Below, piece by piece: positions 1 through 10,055 of a stretch of DNA of 64,000 nucleotides. The notes below the pieces were generated by a model. That model saw only the letters and a list, made by a program, of their open reading frames with translations, had not been told where the DNA came from and did not search any database. Source of the DNA: Moanibacter sp964542645 (lineage in GTDB: Bacteria > Verrucomicrobiota > Verrucomicrobiia > Opitutales > UBA2987); assembly GCA_964542645.1 (NCBI GenBank), contig CAZIUG010000007.1, positions 1-64,000 of the forward strand, in the 5' to 3' direction. Within the stretch, counting starts at the first letter, position 1; each line of letters opens with the position of its first letter. The position numbers were made by a program, and so were the translations under genes.

Positions 1-1139
<1,139 letters not shown>

Positions 1140-1167
1140 TCCGAATCCTGAAAATTCTGGACACCTA

Positions 1168-1218
1168 GGGTAGGCCTCGAAAAGACCTACCCCTCAAATT
1201 ATTGCAACTGACAGTTGC
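1168..1218 (-). other. Two hairpins in the rRNA leader
   Basis: Within the leader upstream of 16S, GGGTAGG (1168-1174) pairs with CCTACCC (1186-1192), and GCAACT (1204-1209) pairs with AGTTGC (1213-1218). Both are perfect stems. They could be part of the rRNA leader antitermination or processing structure. The partner strand downstream of 16S is outside the window, so an RNase III processing stem cannot be tested here. Confidence 0.35.
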
Positions 1219-1275
1219 CTCCAAGAATCGCACAAAGTAAATTTCAAAGAACAGGAAAGTTGAAAAAGGTACAGG

Positions 1276-1304
1276 AATAAGTAGTGTTTTGCTTCAGCCG
1301 TCAA
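1276..1304 (-). promoter_or_regulatory. Candidate rRNA promoter (sigma70-like)
   Basis: On the minus strand TTGACG (1299-1304) matches five of six bases of the -35 consensus. It is followed about 15-17 nt later by a weak TACTTATT -10 candidate (1276-1283). Transcription would start near 1268, giving a leader of about 145 nt. The -10 match is poor, so this is only a candidate, favoured by its position between the 16S gene and the upstream gene. Confidence 0.3.
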
Positions 1305-1341
1305 GTGGTTTTATCGGTTTTTCTCCTAGAGAACCAAATTT

Positions 1342-1713
1342 CTAATATTGGGCAGAAAATTTTCGGTGTTCTCGAAGACCGGCGAGAAACTCTTCTTTCC
1401 ATTCGTAACCATCGAGCAAAGCAGGATCTCCCTCGCCTAGGAACTCCGCCGCAATATACAGTGCCTCAATCGATGCCAACCCTTCCTTGGGATCATCGAA
1501 GAGCTTACTCTTGCGGGGATACGCTGATTCGATATTCCCAGGTATACTCCGCCGCCGTGGACCACCCGTTAGACTCTGCTGTAGCCTAGGCAATAACCGC
1601 CATGTACTATCAAGGACCAAGATTGGGCACCCCTTATCAGCAGGACTAATAGGACGGGCACCAACCTCCAAAAGAATATATCCAGTCGCATCAAATTTGA
1701 ATCCCTCCTTCAT
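1342..1713 (-). CDS. Tsr3/DTW-type aminocarboxypropyl-transferase-like protein
   Basis: About 123 aa. The pattern SPADKG, then VLDSTW, then a basic PRKS stretch, GLASIEALYIAAEFLG and finally LLDGYEWKEEFL matches the order of motifs in the C-terminal domain of Tsr3 (DUF367): LSPAD, VDCSW, the EALAAALYI helix and the closing KFKWGHSFL-like segment. Tsr3 and the related DTW proteins transfer the 3-amino-3-carboxypropyl group of S-adenosylmethionine to uridine in 18S/16S rRNA or tRNA. The N-terminal metal-binding-like segment of eukaryotic Tsr3 is absent. I chose the ATG at 1713 because similarity begins just after it; the frame stays open to an ATG at 1809, adding 32 residues that look unlike the family. 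The stop lies about 220 bp upstream of 16S on the same strand. Function is inferred from motifs; the target RNA is unknown. Confidence 0.65.
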   Translation of the reverse strand: MKEGFKFDATGYILLEVGARPISPADKGCPILVLDSTWRLLPRLQQSLTGGPRRRSIPGNIESAYPRKSKLFDDPKEGLASIEALYIAAEFLGEGDPALLDGYEWKEEFLAGLREHRKFSAQY

Positions 1714-1809
1714 TCTCAAAAAGGTAAAGTTTCTCCTGCCCTGTAAACTCCTTAAACTACACTTGATGACCCTCTCTCTAGAGTGCCGAATTACTGTGAC
1801 CGATAACAA

Positions 1810-2136
1810 TGTAAATAGCCTAGTTTATTTAAAATCTCCTCGAATGTACCACTGTGGAACTCATTAGACAACTGTTTGTTTGCCACTCGCTTTACTTTCC
1901 GATTCGAGAAATTATTTCTCCCTACCTTATTCTTTAAAGCCTCCTCCTTATTATCTGCTTCAAGAGTGTAAAACTTCTGATCCTTTCATTTCACCTGGAG
2001 GATGATTAAAAAAGTTATCAATAATACAGCCAGGGTAACAACCTCCTCACATCGCAACTTTCGCAACATTTTTCATAAACAACCGAGTTCGACCGGATTC
2101 AGTTGAAATCCGCTGGAAAAGTAGAAGCCTCCTTTG
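1810..2136. other. Intergenic region, divergent
   Basis: About 325 bp between the Tsr3-like gene (minus) and the SAM hydrolase gene (plus), so it should hold promoters for both. It is AT-rich. I see no tRNA, repeat, clear promoter pair or long hairpin in it. Confidence 0.5.
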
Positions 2137-2928
2137 ATGCCTATCATTGCCCTACTTTCAGATTTTGGATACTCCGACTGGTACGTTGCATGTATGAAGG
2201 GCGTTATCCACTCCATTGTAGAAAAAGCCAATATCGTCGATATTACTCACCAAATTCCGGCCGGCGAAATCTCCTTAGGAGCCTTTGTACTGAGTCAATG
2301 TTACCGGGAATTCCCAGAAGGGTCCATCGTCGTCGCCGTAGTCGATCCAGGAGTAGGAACCTCGAGAGATCGGATCGTCGTATCCGCTGCAGGAATTTAT
2401 TTTGTGGGTCCAAACAATGGCCTCTTCGGGTTTTTGACCGATGACCCACAATTTTCCTCGATCGAGATTCGAAGCATTGAGAACGCTGCTCTCATGTCAA
2501 AATCCATTAGCTCTACCTTCCACGGCCGGGACATCTTCGCCCCGGCCGCGGCCCATCTGGCCAAAGGTACCCCTCTCAAACAATTTGGTCCTAGAAAAGA
2601 CTATCTTAGCCCTCTTAAATGCCCGAAACCCTTATTGCAAAAAAGACTAATCACCGGTCAAGTCATCTATATTGATCATTTTGGCAATGCGATCTCTAAC
2701 ATCAAGATTCCAGCAGCTGAAAAAGATACAGATGTTTCACGTATCGAAGTTAAATTAGGCTCACTACAAATTCCTTACGTCAGAACGTTCCAGGATGTAC
2801 AGCCGGGACAAACTCTGGCATACCTCGGTTCTGGAGGATTTCTTGAAATCGCGACGAACGGCAGAAGCGCCGAAGGATTATTATCGATTTGTTTGGGCGA
2901 CAAGATCACGGTTAGGCACACAGAATAA
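2137..2928 (+). CDS. S-adenosyl-L-methionine hydrolase (adenosine-forming), DUF62 family
   Basis: 263 aa from the ATG at 2137; an in-frame TTG lies directly before it at 2134. The protein starts with the family signature ALLSDFGYSDWYV and continues with VVDPGVGTSRD, VGPNNGLFGF, HGRDIFAPAAAHLA and IDHFGNAISNI, all hallmarks of the SAM hydroxide adenosyltransferase (DUF62) family, which uses water to split SAM into adenosine and methionine. Relatives using chloride or fluoride are the SalL and fluorinase enzymes. Length is normal for the water-using members. No signal peptide is seen, so it should be cytosolic, probably controlling SAM level. It is followed on the same strand by an MFS transporter after about 220 bp. 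The Shine-Dalgarno sequence is weak. Confidence 0.9.
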   Translation: MPIIALLSDFGYSDWYVACMKGVIHSIVEKANIVDITHQIPAGEISLGAFVLSQCYREFPEGSIVVAVVDPGVGTSRDRIVVSAAGIYFVGPNNGLFGFLTDDPQFSSIEIRSIENAALMSKSISSTFHGRDIFAPAAAHLAKGTPLKQFGPRKDYLSPLKCPKPLLQKRLITGQVIYIDHFGNAISNIKIPAAEKDTDVSRIEVKLGSLQIPYVRTFQDVQPGQTLAYLGSGGFLEIATNGRSAEGLLSICLGDKITVRHTE

Positions 2929-3150
2929 CCATTCATCGAAGTGGCGTTTTCTGTATGCAAATAACTAACAGGAAATCCCTATAAATCAGTGGCAGGAATT
3001 GATTTCCAATCTCAGAAGGCAACTAATTTATCCTCTTGGTAGGGCATCGGTCTCAATTCATAACGACGGAGGTGACTTACTTCGGAGCTCTTCAGAACAC
3101 CAAGTAATAACCGAAAACTGATACTTGAAACTCATAAACTCCTTCGACAT

Positions 3151-4449
3151 CTGAAAAGAAAATCTCGCATTTGCCTTTCTTCCAGCGCTATTAGTTGGGC
3201 ATTCTATGATTGCGCCAATTCCGCCTTCGCCCTGACCATCTTGGCGGGCTTTTATGGGCCCTTTTTCAAGAGTTATTGGTCCAGCGGTTCGCAATCAGCC
3301 CTGACTTGGCAAGGATATACGGTCGCCATCTCCGGATTAATCGTAGCTTTTATGGCACCTTTTTTGGGGGCTCTAGCTGATCGCACGGGAGGAAAGAAAC
3401 GGTTTCTCGTTATTTTCATGACAGTTGGTGCAGCTGCCACAGCTCTACTAGCGTGTGTCGGCAAAGGGGCCTGGCCCATCGCATCACTCATTTATATAGT
3501 GGCTGCAGTCGGATTTTACGGAGCTAATCTCTTTTATGACGCTTTGCTTCCCACAGTCAGCGATTCGGATAATCGGCATACGATCTCCGGATTAGGGTTC
3601 TCTCTCGGTTACCTCGGTAGTGTTATCCTCTTCGGCGCCCAAATCACCCTGATTCAGAATCCCTCGCTCCTAGGATTGTCTTCGACAGAGGCTGCTATCA
3701 AGGTTTCATTTCTAAGCGTTGCATTATGGTGGATCCTGTTTTCATTCCCTCTCCTGAACAACATCAAGGAAACCCAAATTCAACCCGATGAATCGGTAGG
3801 GGAAGCAATAAAAACTAGTCTGCTTGAACTCGGTGCAATCTTCCGCAAAATCGGATCGGGAAACCAGAAATTGTTCTGGTTTCTTCTCGCCTACTGGTTC
3901 TATATCGATGGGGCCTATACCCTTATTACCATGGCCACCGGCTACGGAGCTGCCCTCGGTTTTTCTCAATACGAACTGATGGTTACTCTTGTAGTAGTCC
4001 AAGTTCTCGGAATACCCTCTTCTCTAGCGTTTGGAGTCTTGGGCCAGAGGATCAAAGCCGAATGGCTCATCTTGGTAACCCTTGCTATCTACATCTCTGT
4101 TACCCTTTTCTCCTTTGGTATGACTTCCGAACCATTCGAAGTCTTGGGTAGGCCAATTGTCTCGATCTACATCCTTGGAGCTTGCATCGGAGTCGCTCAA
4201 GGGGGGCTCCAAAGCTTAAGCCGATCTCTCTACTGTTCTCTCATACCCACCGATAGGCCAGCCTCCTACTTTGGTCTATACAACATGGTCAGCCGCGGTG
4301 CTGCCATTCTTGGCCCATTCCTTCTTGCTGTAGTTTCCTCATCTACAGGCAACCCGCGATACGGCACCCTTCCAATCGCAGTTCTCTTTCTCATTGGGAC
4401 TGTACTTCTCCTCAAAGCAATTACAGGAAAATGCAAGAATAACTCTTAG
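3151..4449 (+). CDS. MFS transporter, UMF1/Atg22-like family
   Basis: A membrane protein of about 430 aa with around 12 hydrophobic segments. The start of similarity, ISWAFYDCANSAFALTIL (from about 3184), matches the conserved N-terminus of the UMF1 (vacuole effluxer Atg22-like) branch of the major facilitator superfamily, and GALADRTGGKKRFL is the loop between helices 2 and 3. The substrate cannot be read from sequence. The first ATG/GTG/TTG in frame is a TTG at 3241, which would delete most of helix 1. The frame is open back to a stop at 3073-3075 with no canonical start, so I placed the start at a CTG (3151); ATT 3169, ATA 3121 and CTG 3118 are alternatives. A good Shine-Dalgarno (GGAGGTGA, 3068-3075) lies further upstream without a start codon at normal distance. 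A sequence error or a non-standard start is possible. Confidence 0.8.
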   Translation: MKRKSRICLSSSAISWAFYDCANSAFALTILAGFYGPFFKSYWSSGSQSALTWQGYTVAISGLIVAFMAPFLGALADRTGGKKRFLVIFMTVGAAATALLACVGKGAWPIASLIYIVAAVGFYGANLFYDALLPTVSDSDNRHTISGLGFSLGYLGSVILFGAQITLIQNPSLLGLSSTEAAIKVSFLSVALWWILFSFPLLNNIKETQIQPDESVGEAIKTSLLELGAIFRKIGSGNQKLFWFLLAYWFYIDGAYTLITMATGYGAALGFSQYELMVTLVVVQVLGIPSSLAFGVLGQRIKAEWLILVTLAIYISVTLFSFGMTSEPFEVLGRPIVSIYILGACIGVAQGGLQSLSRSLYCSLIPTDRPASYFGLYNMVSRGAAILGPFLLAVVSSSTGNPRYGTLPIAVLFLIGTVLLLKAITGKCKNNS

Positions 4450-4863
4450 TTGGACAGACCTTCAATCGACCTTCCCCCATCTTCCAGAAAAAGTCTGCCA
4501 GTTCGTATTCCTACCTAGAACCAGCATATCCATAAGAGGGAGGTTTCTTTTCACTGGATGCCCAGTGAATTGCACAGGACCATGGCAAAACTGAAGGCCT
4601 CAACGCGGCACCCGCAATGATCTGTTTATCATCCTTGGTTTGTGTCTTTCTCTTTGTCCGGCAGCGTCCGTACCCTCCAAGTCACCCGGACAGATGTACA
4701 TCCTAAAGTTGTAAGCACGGCCTTAACGGTTGTAACTGCCCCCCTCAGGTCACATATTGCTTCGACACGAACGTTTAGGAAATCCCTTTAACGGCGGTCA
4801 AAAAGATAACAACTTAGAAACCTATCAGATATTTCAAAACCGTTCGATTTATCCAACAGAGTT
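4450..4863. other. Convergent intergenic region with one hairpin
   Basis: 414 bp between the stops of the MFS gene (plus) and lysA (minus). TCACTGG (4551-4557) and CCAGTGA (4562-4568) form a perfect 7 bp stem with a 4 nt loop, but neither strand has a T-run after it, so it is not a typical intrinsic terminator. No gene is seen; short open frames here do not resemble any family. Confidence 0.5.
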
Positions 4864-6123
4864 CTAGCCGTTTATCATTACCTCATTCTCCAAAATCTGG
4901 GCGAGCGTTTGCCGCTTTCTTATTAAGACAGCTTCGCCCGATCCACGAATAAGAACCTCAGGAGCCTCAGGGAAAGAGTTATAGTTTTTGGCCGGCATGG
5001 AGGAGCAGTAGGCACCTACTCCTTCGATAACACAGAGGTCCCCAACCGTCGTCTCTTCTAATTCCCGGGGTTCCAAGAGTTCTGAGTCGCCTGGCGCGGG
5101 AGTTAGAAGATCTCCTGATTCGCAACAATGTCCCACAACAACATAATTTTTTCTTCTTCCGGTGCTATTCCGGGAGAGTACGACCACTGCATGCTGAGCC
5201 CCGTACAAAGACGGCCTTAGAATCTCGGTCATTCCTGTATCCAACTTGAGGAACTTGAAACCCGCTCCTCCTGTACTCACTATATCAGTAACCGTAGCCA
5301 AAAGAGATCCGGCATTAGCTACAAGATAGGTGCCCGGCTCAATCTCCAGATGAATACGACGACCAGACTCATTAGCCAGTTTACGGAAAGCCTCCCGGAC
5401 CGGCCGGCCAATATTGTTCAGATCGGCCTTCTCCTCACTTTCCATCCGGCTCACTCGGAATCCGCCCCCCAGATTCAAAACGGTAACTTCGGGTAGCTCT
5501 CTGACCAAATCAAGACTCATACTCGCCGCGCGTTTCCAGACTTCAGGATCTCCTCCGGAACCCACGTGAGTGTGTAAACGAAATACCTTCAAGTCGAATG
5601 CTTCTACCAATTCATGGAGTTTATCCATCCATTCGTGCCAGATACCGAAACTGGATGCTGGACCTCCAGTATTCGTCCGATTTGTACCTCCCGATCCAAG
5701 ACCAGGATTCATCCGGACACCCAATCGCCCTCCATGCATCTTTCGTCCGAATTCTTCAACCTGTTGAAGGGAACAGGCATTCAGGGAAACTCCTTGTTCT
5801 AGAAGTTCCGCGAAGTTCCTAGGCAATTCCTGACTACTCAAACTAATCTTCTCGGGAGCAATCCCAGATAACAAGGCTCGCTCACACTCGTACCCGCTGC
5901 TAGCGTCGAAATGAAGGCCTAAACGATTAAACAGTCGAAGTAGATTCCCATTGGAGCTTGCCTTCATGGCATATCGAACCGTCAACCCGAAAGCATTGGG
6001 AAAATGCAGGCACTCCTCTGCGTTATGACATAAAGTCAATTCATCATATACATAAACCGGGGTCCCAAAATGGGACCGGATAGCCTCCGCCTGAGTACTA
6101 GTTAAATTTTGAAGTTTTTCCAT
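4864..6123 (-). CDS. lysA: Diaminopimelate decarboxylase
   Basis: 419 aa. Fold type III PLP decarboxylase that converts meso-diaminopimelate to L-lysine, the last step of lysine synthesis. VRYAMKASSNGNLL carries the PLP lysine; HTHVGSGGDPEVW, LNLGGGFRV and EPGTYLVANAG are the barrel motifs that bind PLP phosphate; the C-terminal CCESGDLL holds the substrate-contacting Cys-Glu segment of the second subunit, and VIEGVGAYCSSM gives the late tyrosine. Length is normal. AGGAG lies about 10 nt before the ATG at 6123. The gene starts 13 bp after the stop of the O-methyltransferase gene on the same strand, so the two are probably co-transcribed. Cytosolic; no regulatory element is seen. Confidence 0.93.
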   Translation of the reverse strand: MEKLQNLTSTQAEAIRSHFGTPVYVYDELTLCHNAEECLHFPNAFGLTVRYAMKASSNGNLLRLFNRLGLHFDASSGYECERALLSGIAPEKISLSSQELPRNFAELLEQGVSLNACSLQQVEEFGRKMHGGRLGVRMNPGLGSGGTNRTNTGGPASSFGIWHEWMDKLHELVEAFDLKVFRLHTHVGSGGDPEVWKRAASMSLDLVRELPEVTVLNLGGGFRVSRMESEEKADLNNIGRPVREAFRKLANESGRRIHLEIEPGTYLVANAGSLLATVTDIVSTGGAGFKFLKLDTGMTEILRPSLYGAQHAVVVLSRNSTGRRKNYVVVGHCCESGDLLTPAPGDSELLEPRELEETTVGDLCVIEGVGAYCSSMPAKNYNSFPEAPEVLIRGSGEAVLIRKRQTLAQILENEVMING

Positions 6124-6136
6124 ATCCGACCAGCTC

Positions 6137-6799
6137 CTACCGTTTTAATGCCAATGTGACTCCGTCCCCCACCGGCAACATACTAATATCGACACGGCTA
6201 TCAGAATACAGCTTTTCATTAAAACTCCGAATTGCGACAGTGTCCTCTTCCTGTGATTTAGAATCCAGAACCCTCCCTGCCCATAAAACATTGTCGATCA
6301 TAATCATTCCACCCCGTCGGATAAGACGTAAAACCCTTTCGAAGTATTCCCCATATTCCTTCTTGTCAGCATCTATGAAAGCAAAATCGTAAGAGTCGCG
6401 CTGCCCTTTAATGAGCAATTCGTCGAGTCCCGATATCGCGTCCTTCATTCTCAGTTCGATCTTTCCCGCTACCCCGGCTTCCTCCCAGAAACGTCTTGCA
6501 ATAGAAGTCCATTCCTCACTCACATCAAATGCAACTATGCGGCCTCCACTCGGCAATGCCAGTGCTACACACAAGGAACTGTAACCGGTAAAAACTCCAA
6601 TTTCGAGCGTCCGGCGAGCCCCCATTAATTTAACCAACTGAGCCATAAACTGCCCTTGATCCGGAGAAACTTGCATCCTCGCCATGGGCATAGTATTCGT
6701 TTCACGACGCAGCCTCCCAAGTAATTCGGGCTCCCGAACTCCAACTGAAAAGAGATAATCGTAGAGATCGTCGCTCAAATCTGTGAATCGCTTACCCAT
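6137..6799 (-). CDS. Class I SAM-dependent O-methyltransferase (caffeoyl-CoA OMT-like)
   Basis: About 220 aa. TLEIGVFTGYSSLCVA is the SAM-binding motif I; FAFIDADKKEYGEYF carries the metal-binding Asp and Lys, and GGMIMIDNVLWAGRV is the next strand, all typical of the divalent-metal-dependent catechol/caffeoyl-CoA O-methyltransferase family (Methyltransf_3). Bacterial members methylate diverse catechol-like compounds, so the substrate is not known. I chose the ATG at 6799 because GAGGA lies 7 nt upstream; a GTG at 6826 would add nine residues and lacks a good ribosome-binding site. The upstream gene of a likely two-gene unit with lysA. Confidence 0.85.
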   Translation of the reverse strand: MGKRFTDLSDDLYDYLFSVGVREPELLGRLRRETNTMPMARMQVSPDQGQFMAQLVKLMGARRTLEIGVFTGYSSLCVALALPSGGRIVAFDVSEEWTSIARRFWEEAGVAGKIELRMKDAISGLDELLIKGQRDSYDFAFIDADKKEYGEYFERVLRLIRRGGMIMIDNVLWAGRVLDSKSQEEDTVAIRSFNEKLYSDSRVDISMLPVGDGVTLALKR

Positions 6800-6826
6800 T
6801 CTATTCCTCGCTCGTACTCCTGACAC

Positions 6827-7310
6827 ACATCCTAGTGAGACGACAGAGAGTCAACCAATCATCGGCAACCTGGCTGAAATTATTGGAATTCCCAGTTTAA
6901 AATATCGTATCGCCTAAATCTTGTGTTTGCCGAATTCCTCCTAGCCACCCTGGAGACTATATTAGAAAAAGTCAGCTTTGAAGATATAATTAAAGTACAA
7001 AAATAGATGCTTCCTAATCAAACAAAAGGCTCTCGTAGATAGTTTTAAAGACAAAATCTTAAGCGTCAGAGAATCAATTCTCTCCACCGATGAAAGTACA
7101 TCCTCCATCCATCACCTTAGCGGCAAAGAACTGTGGCTCGCCTAAGATTATCCCCTAATCACCCATGCACCCCATTCCATCCAACCTAACCGCTACCAAG
7201 GTCCTAGTATGATGGATGTTTGATGGTTGAAAAAGTGATAAGCAGAGCCAATATCCGCACATTTAATTAGCATTCATCACTGCGAAGGTACCGCCCCCAG
7301 GAACAGTGGA
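6827..7310. other. Intergenic region
   Basis: About 480 bp of AT-rich sequence between the O-methyltransferase start and the stop of the first PhyH gene, both minus strand. It should contain the promoter for the O-methyltransferase-lysA unit and the end of the PhyH transcript. I see no RNA gene, repeat or clear terminator. Confidence 0.45.
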
Positions 7311-8120
7311 TCAGGAAGGGCTTAATCCCTCTTCAAAAAGCGACGGAAAGTGCCGATGGGGATCCGCCGGTTCCCGAAAGAGGATTTTTTGACGCGGCGA
7401 CAAACAAACGGTTTCTGGAGGTCGCACTCTATTGGCAGACCATGCTAGTTCTGATACACAATACTTGAAAAGCAGCGCCCTTCGATCATGTTTGGCTGTC
7501 CAAGCCGCAGTCCCGTGGGTCAGCGCCTCACTGAAGAGAGTAACAGAACCGGCCGGCGCATCAGGTATCACAAAACAATCAGATTCCTCCGGTGCCTCCG
7601 CAATCTTATTGGGTAATTTGAAGTTACTCTTGTGGCTACCCGGAATGCAACAAAACCCACCAGACCCAGGGCCCGATAAGGTTAGATTCCAGCTCACTAC
7701 TAAGAACCCGTTAAGACTTCGGCTATCATTTAGGTGAAAGTACTCCCCACCCCGAGCACCAGAGTTCGGCGCGGTAGCTCCATAATCAGCGTGCAGTTTT
7801 CCCCGCGACATACCTTTTCGCATATGAAGTCCGTAAATGCGATCCAGGCGAAAGCAATCTCCCAGCCGTAAACGAAGAATAGGCATAATCTTGGAGTGAT
7901 CCAGTAGATTGCAAAACGGGCTTCCCCATTCCAGGAATCCTGGACGCTCTGGATGCGCCCCCGCCGCTGACCCGAATCTTATCTGCTCCTCAGGGTTCGG
8001 AAGTTCCTGATTATCAATCAGCTCGTTCAGAACTCTAACCTCCTCCTCGCTTAACACATCCTCGACCACAAGGTAACCCTTAAGGTCGAGCAAATATTGA
8101 TCTATCTCATAGCTATCCAT
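7311..8120 (-). CDS. Phytanoyl-CoA dioxygenase (PhyH) family protein
   Basis: 269 aa. Member of the PhyH family of non-haem Fe(II)/2-oxoglutarate-dependent oxygenases. GKLHADYGA gives the first two iron ligands (H110, D112), the ALTHGTAAW segment the second histidine (H202), and the RR pair at 213-214 can bind the 2-oxoglutarate carboxylate. CCIPGSHKSNF is the family's conserved loop. The facial triad is complete, so hydroxylase activity is plausible; the substrate is unknown. It stands alone downstream of the dipeptidase gene with a gap of about 290 bp. No signal peptide. It aligns along its whole middle with the PhyH at 42995-43825, which differs at the Asp ligand. Confidence 0.88.
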   Translation of the reverse strand: MDSYEIDQYLLDLKGYLVVEDVLSEEEVRVLNELIDNQELPNPEEQIRFGSAAGAHPERPGFLEWGSPFCNLLDHSKIMPILRLRLGDCFRLDRIYGLHMRKGMSRGKLHADYGATAPNSGARGGEYFHLNDSRSLNGFLVVSWNLTLSGPGSGGFCCIPGSHKSNFKLPNKIAEAPEESDCFVIPDAPAGSVTLFSEALTHGTAAWTAKHDRRALLFKYCVSELAWSANRVRPPETVCLSPRQKILFREPADPHRHFPSLFEEGLSPS

Positions 8121-8409
8121 AAGAAGAAAAGCTCTTACACCCTTATTTATAGGTCAAATATCAAATTCCCACGCTAAGAAGCTTCAGATTCCAGAAGCGT
8201 CCCTTCTGTCACAAGTAACCTAACAAAATTTCGACCTTAAATCTTGATTAAAAGCTACTACGGACACAGGAAACTGGATTAATGATTCACTCGAAGAACA
8301 TTACTATGATCTGGATCAGTATCTACCAATTCAGTCATTATAGTACCTGCTGCGCCCTGGACCAGAGACAGCTGACCTAAGCCACCCGAACTGAATGCTC
8401 ATCCTTCAC

Positions 8410-9606
8410 TTAATCAAGAGGCAAATTCTCTCCAAGAAAGCGGACGACATTCTCTCCCATAATCTTGCGGATGGTCTTCTCTTTCATTCCTAAAGCCATC
8501 AACTCGGCCGTTAGCAAACTCAGCTCGGATGTATCGAACGCGACCGCGACCGCCCCGTCAAAATCAGAACCGAGGGCCACATAATCTTCGCCCATTATTG
8601 TAATAGCGTGCTCCACCGCCCGAGCCCAGGAGGACGGAGTTGGATCGCAGATCGCGCCATCCCAATATCCGATCCCTATTAATCCCCCTCTTTCCGCGAT
8701 TTTTCTCAGCATGTCATCGCCAAGATTTCGGACAGAATCACAGGTTCCTCTGACACCCCCATGCGATACCACGATGGGACGAGTCGCCATCCGAAGAACT
8801 TCCTCATAAACTCTAGGCGAGGAGTGAGCGAGGTCAATGATCATGCGCCTCTTCTCCAACTGTCTGACAACCATTCGCCCGAATTCGGTCAATCCATTCT
8901 TCTCAACGCCGTGGGCTGATCCGCCCACCTCGTTATCAAAGAAATGAGCCAGCCCAACCATCCGATAACCCTCATCAAAAAGCTCATCGATATTTTGAAT
9001 CTGTCCCTCCAGGCAGTGTGCACCTTCAATCGCCAAAAGAGCCCCAACTGCTCCTCTTTTTCCCTCCCTCGAGGCAAGTAGTGATTGTAAATCGGTACCG
9101 TTCCTAACCAAGCGCAAATCTCCATCAGATTCCTTAACCATGCGCTGTAGTCTTTCTGACTGGTAGAGCGCCCGCTGGAACAAACTCGACCAAGTCCGAG
9201 GAGGCCAACCCGCTAGAATCAATCCGGGCATCAGTATATCATTGTCCGAAGGATTGCTCTTATAGTTGCGGTTCCTAGGCGACTTTGTAACAACGGAAAA
9301 TACCTGAAGAGCTACATTTCCATCCCTTAGCCGCGGTAAATCAATGTGCCCGTAGCCAACCCGCTTCAGGAAATTCCGCGACCAGAGCAAAGTGTCCGCG
9401 TGAAGATCCGCCACAATGAGCCTTCCATGCAGCTCCTTGGCTTCAACCGGAACCCTCTTGATATCCAAATTCAAGACTCGGTTGTGGTATCGATCTAGCA
9501 GTTCAGGCGCTAGGACCACAGAAACCAAAATTACGCTCACGCCTATAAGCAACCCTTTACCCAATTTTCGCACATCGAAATCCTTTTTCCATATTTCTCT
9601 GACCAT
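8410..9606 (-). CDS. Membrane dipeptidase (peptidase family M19)
   Basis: 398 aa. Renal-dipeptidase-type zinc hydrolase. VADLHADTLLW carries the His-x-Asp zinc pair, LLAIEGAHCLEG the bridging Glu, VVSHGGVRG and the LAHSS segment further His ligands, and VALGSDFDG the final catalytic Asp, so all expected metal sites are present. Residues 18-36 form one hydrophobic helix after a basic N-terminus, so the catalytic domain probably faces the periplasm on a membrane anchor. It would cleave dipeptides, possibly including D-amino acid containing ones. The gene is divergent from the purine operon. Confidence 0.9.
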   Translation of the reverse strand: MVREIWKKDFDVRKLGKGLLIGVSVILVSVVLAPELLDRYHNRVLNLDIKRVPVEAKELHGRLIVADLHADTLLWSRNFLKRVGYGHIDLPRLRDGNVALQVFSVVTKSPRNRNYKSNPSDNDILMPGLILAGWPPRTWSSLFQRALYQSERLQRMVKESDGDLRLVRNGTDLQSLLASREGKRGAVGALLAIEGAHCLEGQIQNIDELFDEGYRMVGLAHFFDNEVGGSAHGVEKNGLTEFGRMVVRQLEKRRMIIDLAHSSPRVYEEVLRMATRPIVVSHGGVRGTCDSVRNLGDDMLRKIAERGGLIGIGYWDGAICDPTPSSWARAVEHAITIMGEDYVALGSDFDGAVAVAFDTSELSLLTAELMALGMKEKTIRKIMGENVVRFLGENLPLD

Positions 9607-10055
9607 TCTCTGAAATCCGCTTGATTGAATATAAACTGATTTGACCCTTCCCTAAATTCTAGCCTTTCTTCATCCTGCTTACCACTGTATTCTCACTCAA
9701 TAGATTCGCCCGGCCTTGCGGTAGTGGTAGCTTACGTGAATCGCTACTTCCTTTGAATTCAACTATATCTCCTATTCCGTCAAAATAGATTTGGTTATTG
9801 GGGCCAAAGGGATAAGGGTAACCTTTGAATTCTATGTTTTACCCACAAACCCGTAATTACTTTGAAAACATCCTTCCATCCAGAATTAGTGACTTAGGCC
9901 TTTCCTAAATCGAAGTAAATTCGACACACCTGGTTTTTTTTCTTTCCATGATTTATCTGACTTCTAAGGTCGAATAAAAATATGAAGAGTTTGGTAGGGG
10001 CAAAGCCCATATCCCCAGCACCCACACAGGAATCTCTATCTAGGAGTCGATTCGA
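9607..10055. other. Divergent intergenic region upstream of the purine operon
   Basis: About 450 bp between the dipeptidase start (minus) and purL (plus). The purine operon promoter must lie here, and perhaps its regulatory leader. Around 9995-10020 the run GGGGCAAAGCCC and a following CCCC could fold, but I cannot match it to a known purine, PRPP or ppGpp riboswitch. No tRNA or open frame is seen. Confidence 0.4.
10042..10046 (+). promoter_or_regulatory. Ribosome-binding site of purL
   Basis: AGGAG nine bases before the ATG at 10056. It is one of the clearest Shine-Dalgarno sites in the operon and fixes the purL start. Confidence 0.7.

Noticed and set aside
4551..4568. 7 bp hairpin taken as a bidirectional terminator
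   Set aside because: No T-run follows on either strand, so it is listed only as a hairpin.
4394..4594. 66 aa open frame running past the MFS stop
   Set aside because: It overlaps the MFS gene in another frame and resembles no protein family.
9990..10025. Possible purine riboswitch before purL
   Set aside because: Short G/C runs can pair, but the conserved core of purine, PRPP or ppGpp aptamers is not recognisable.
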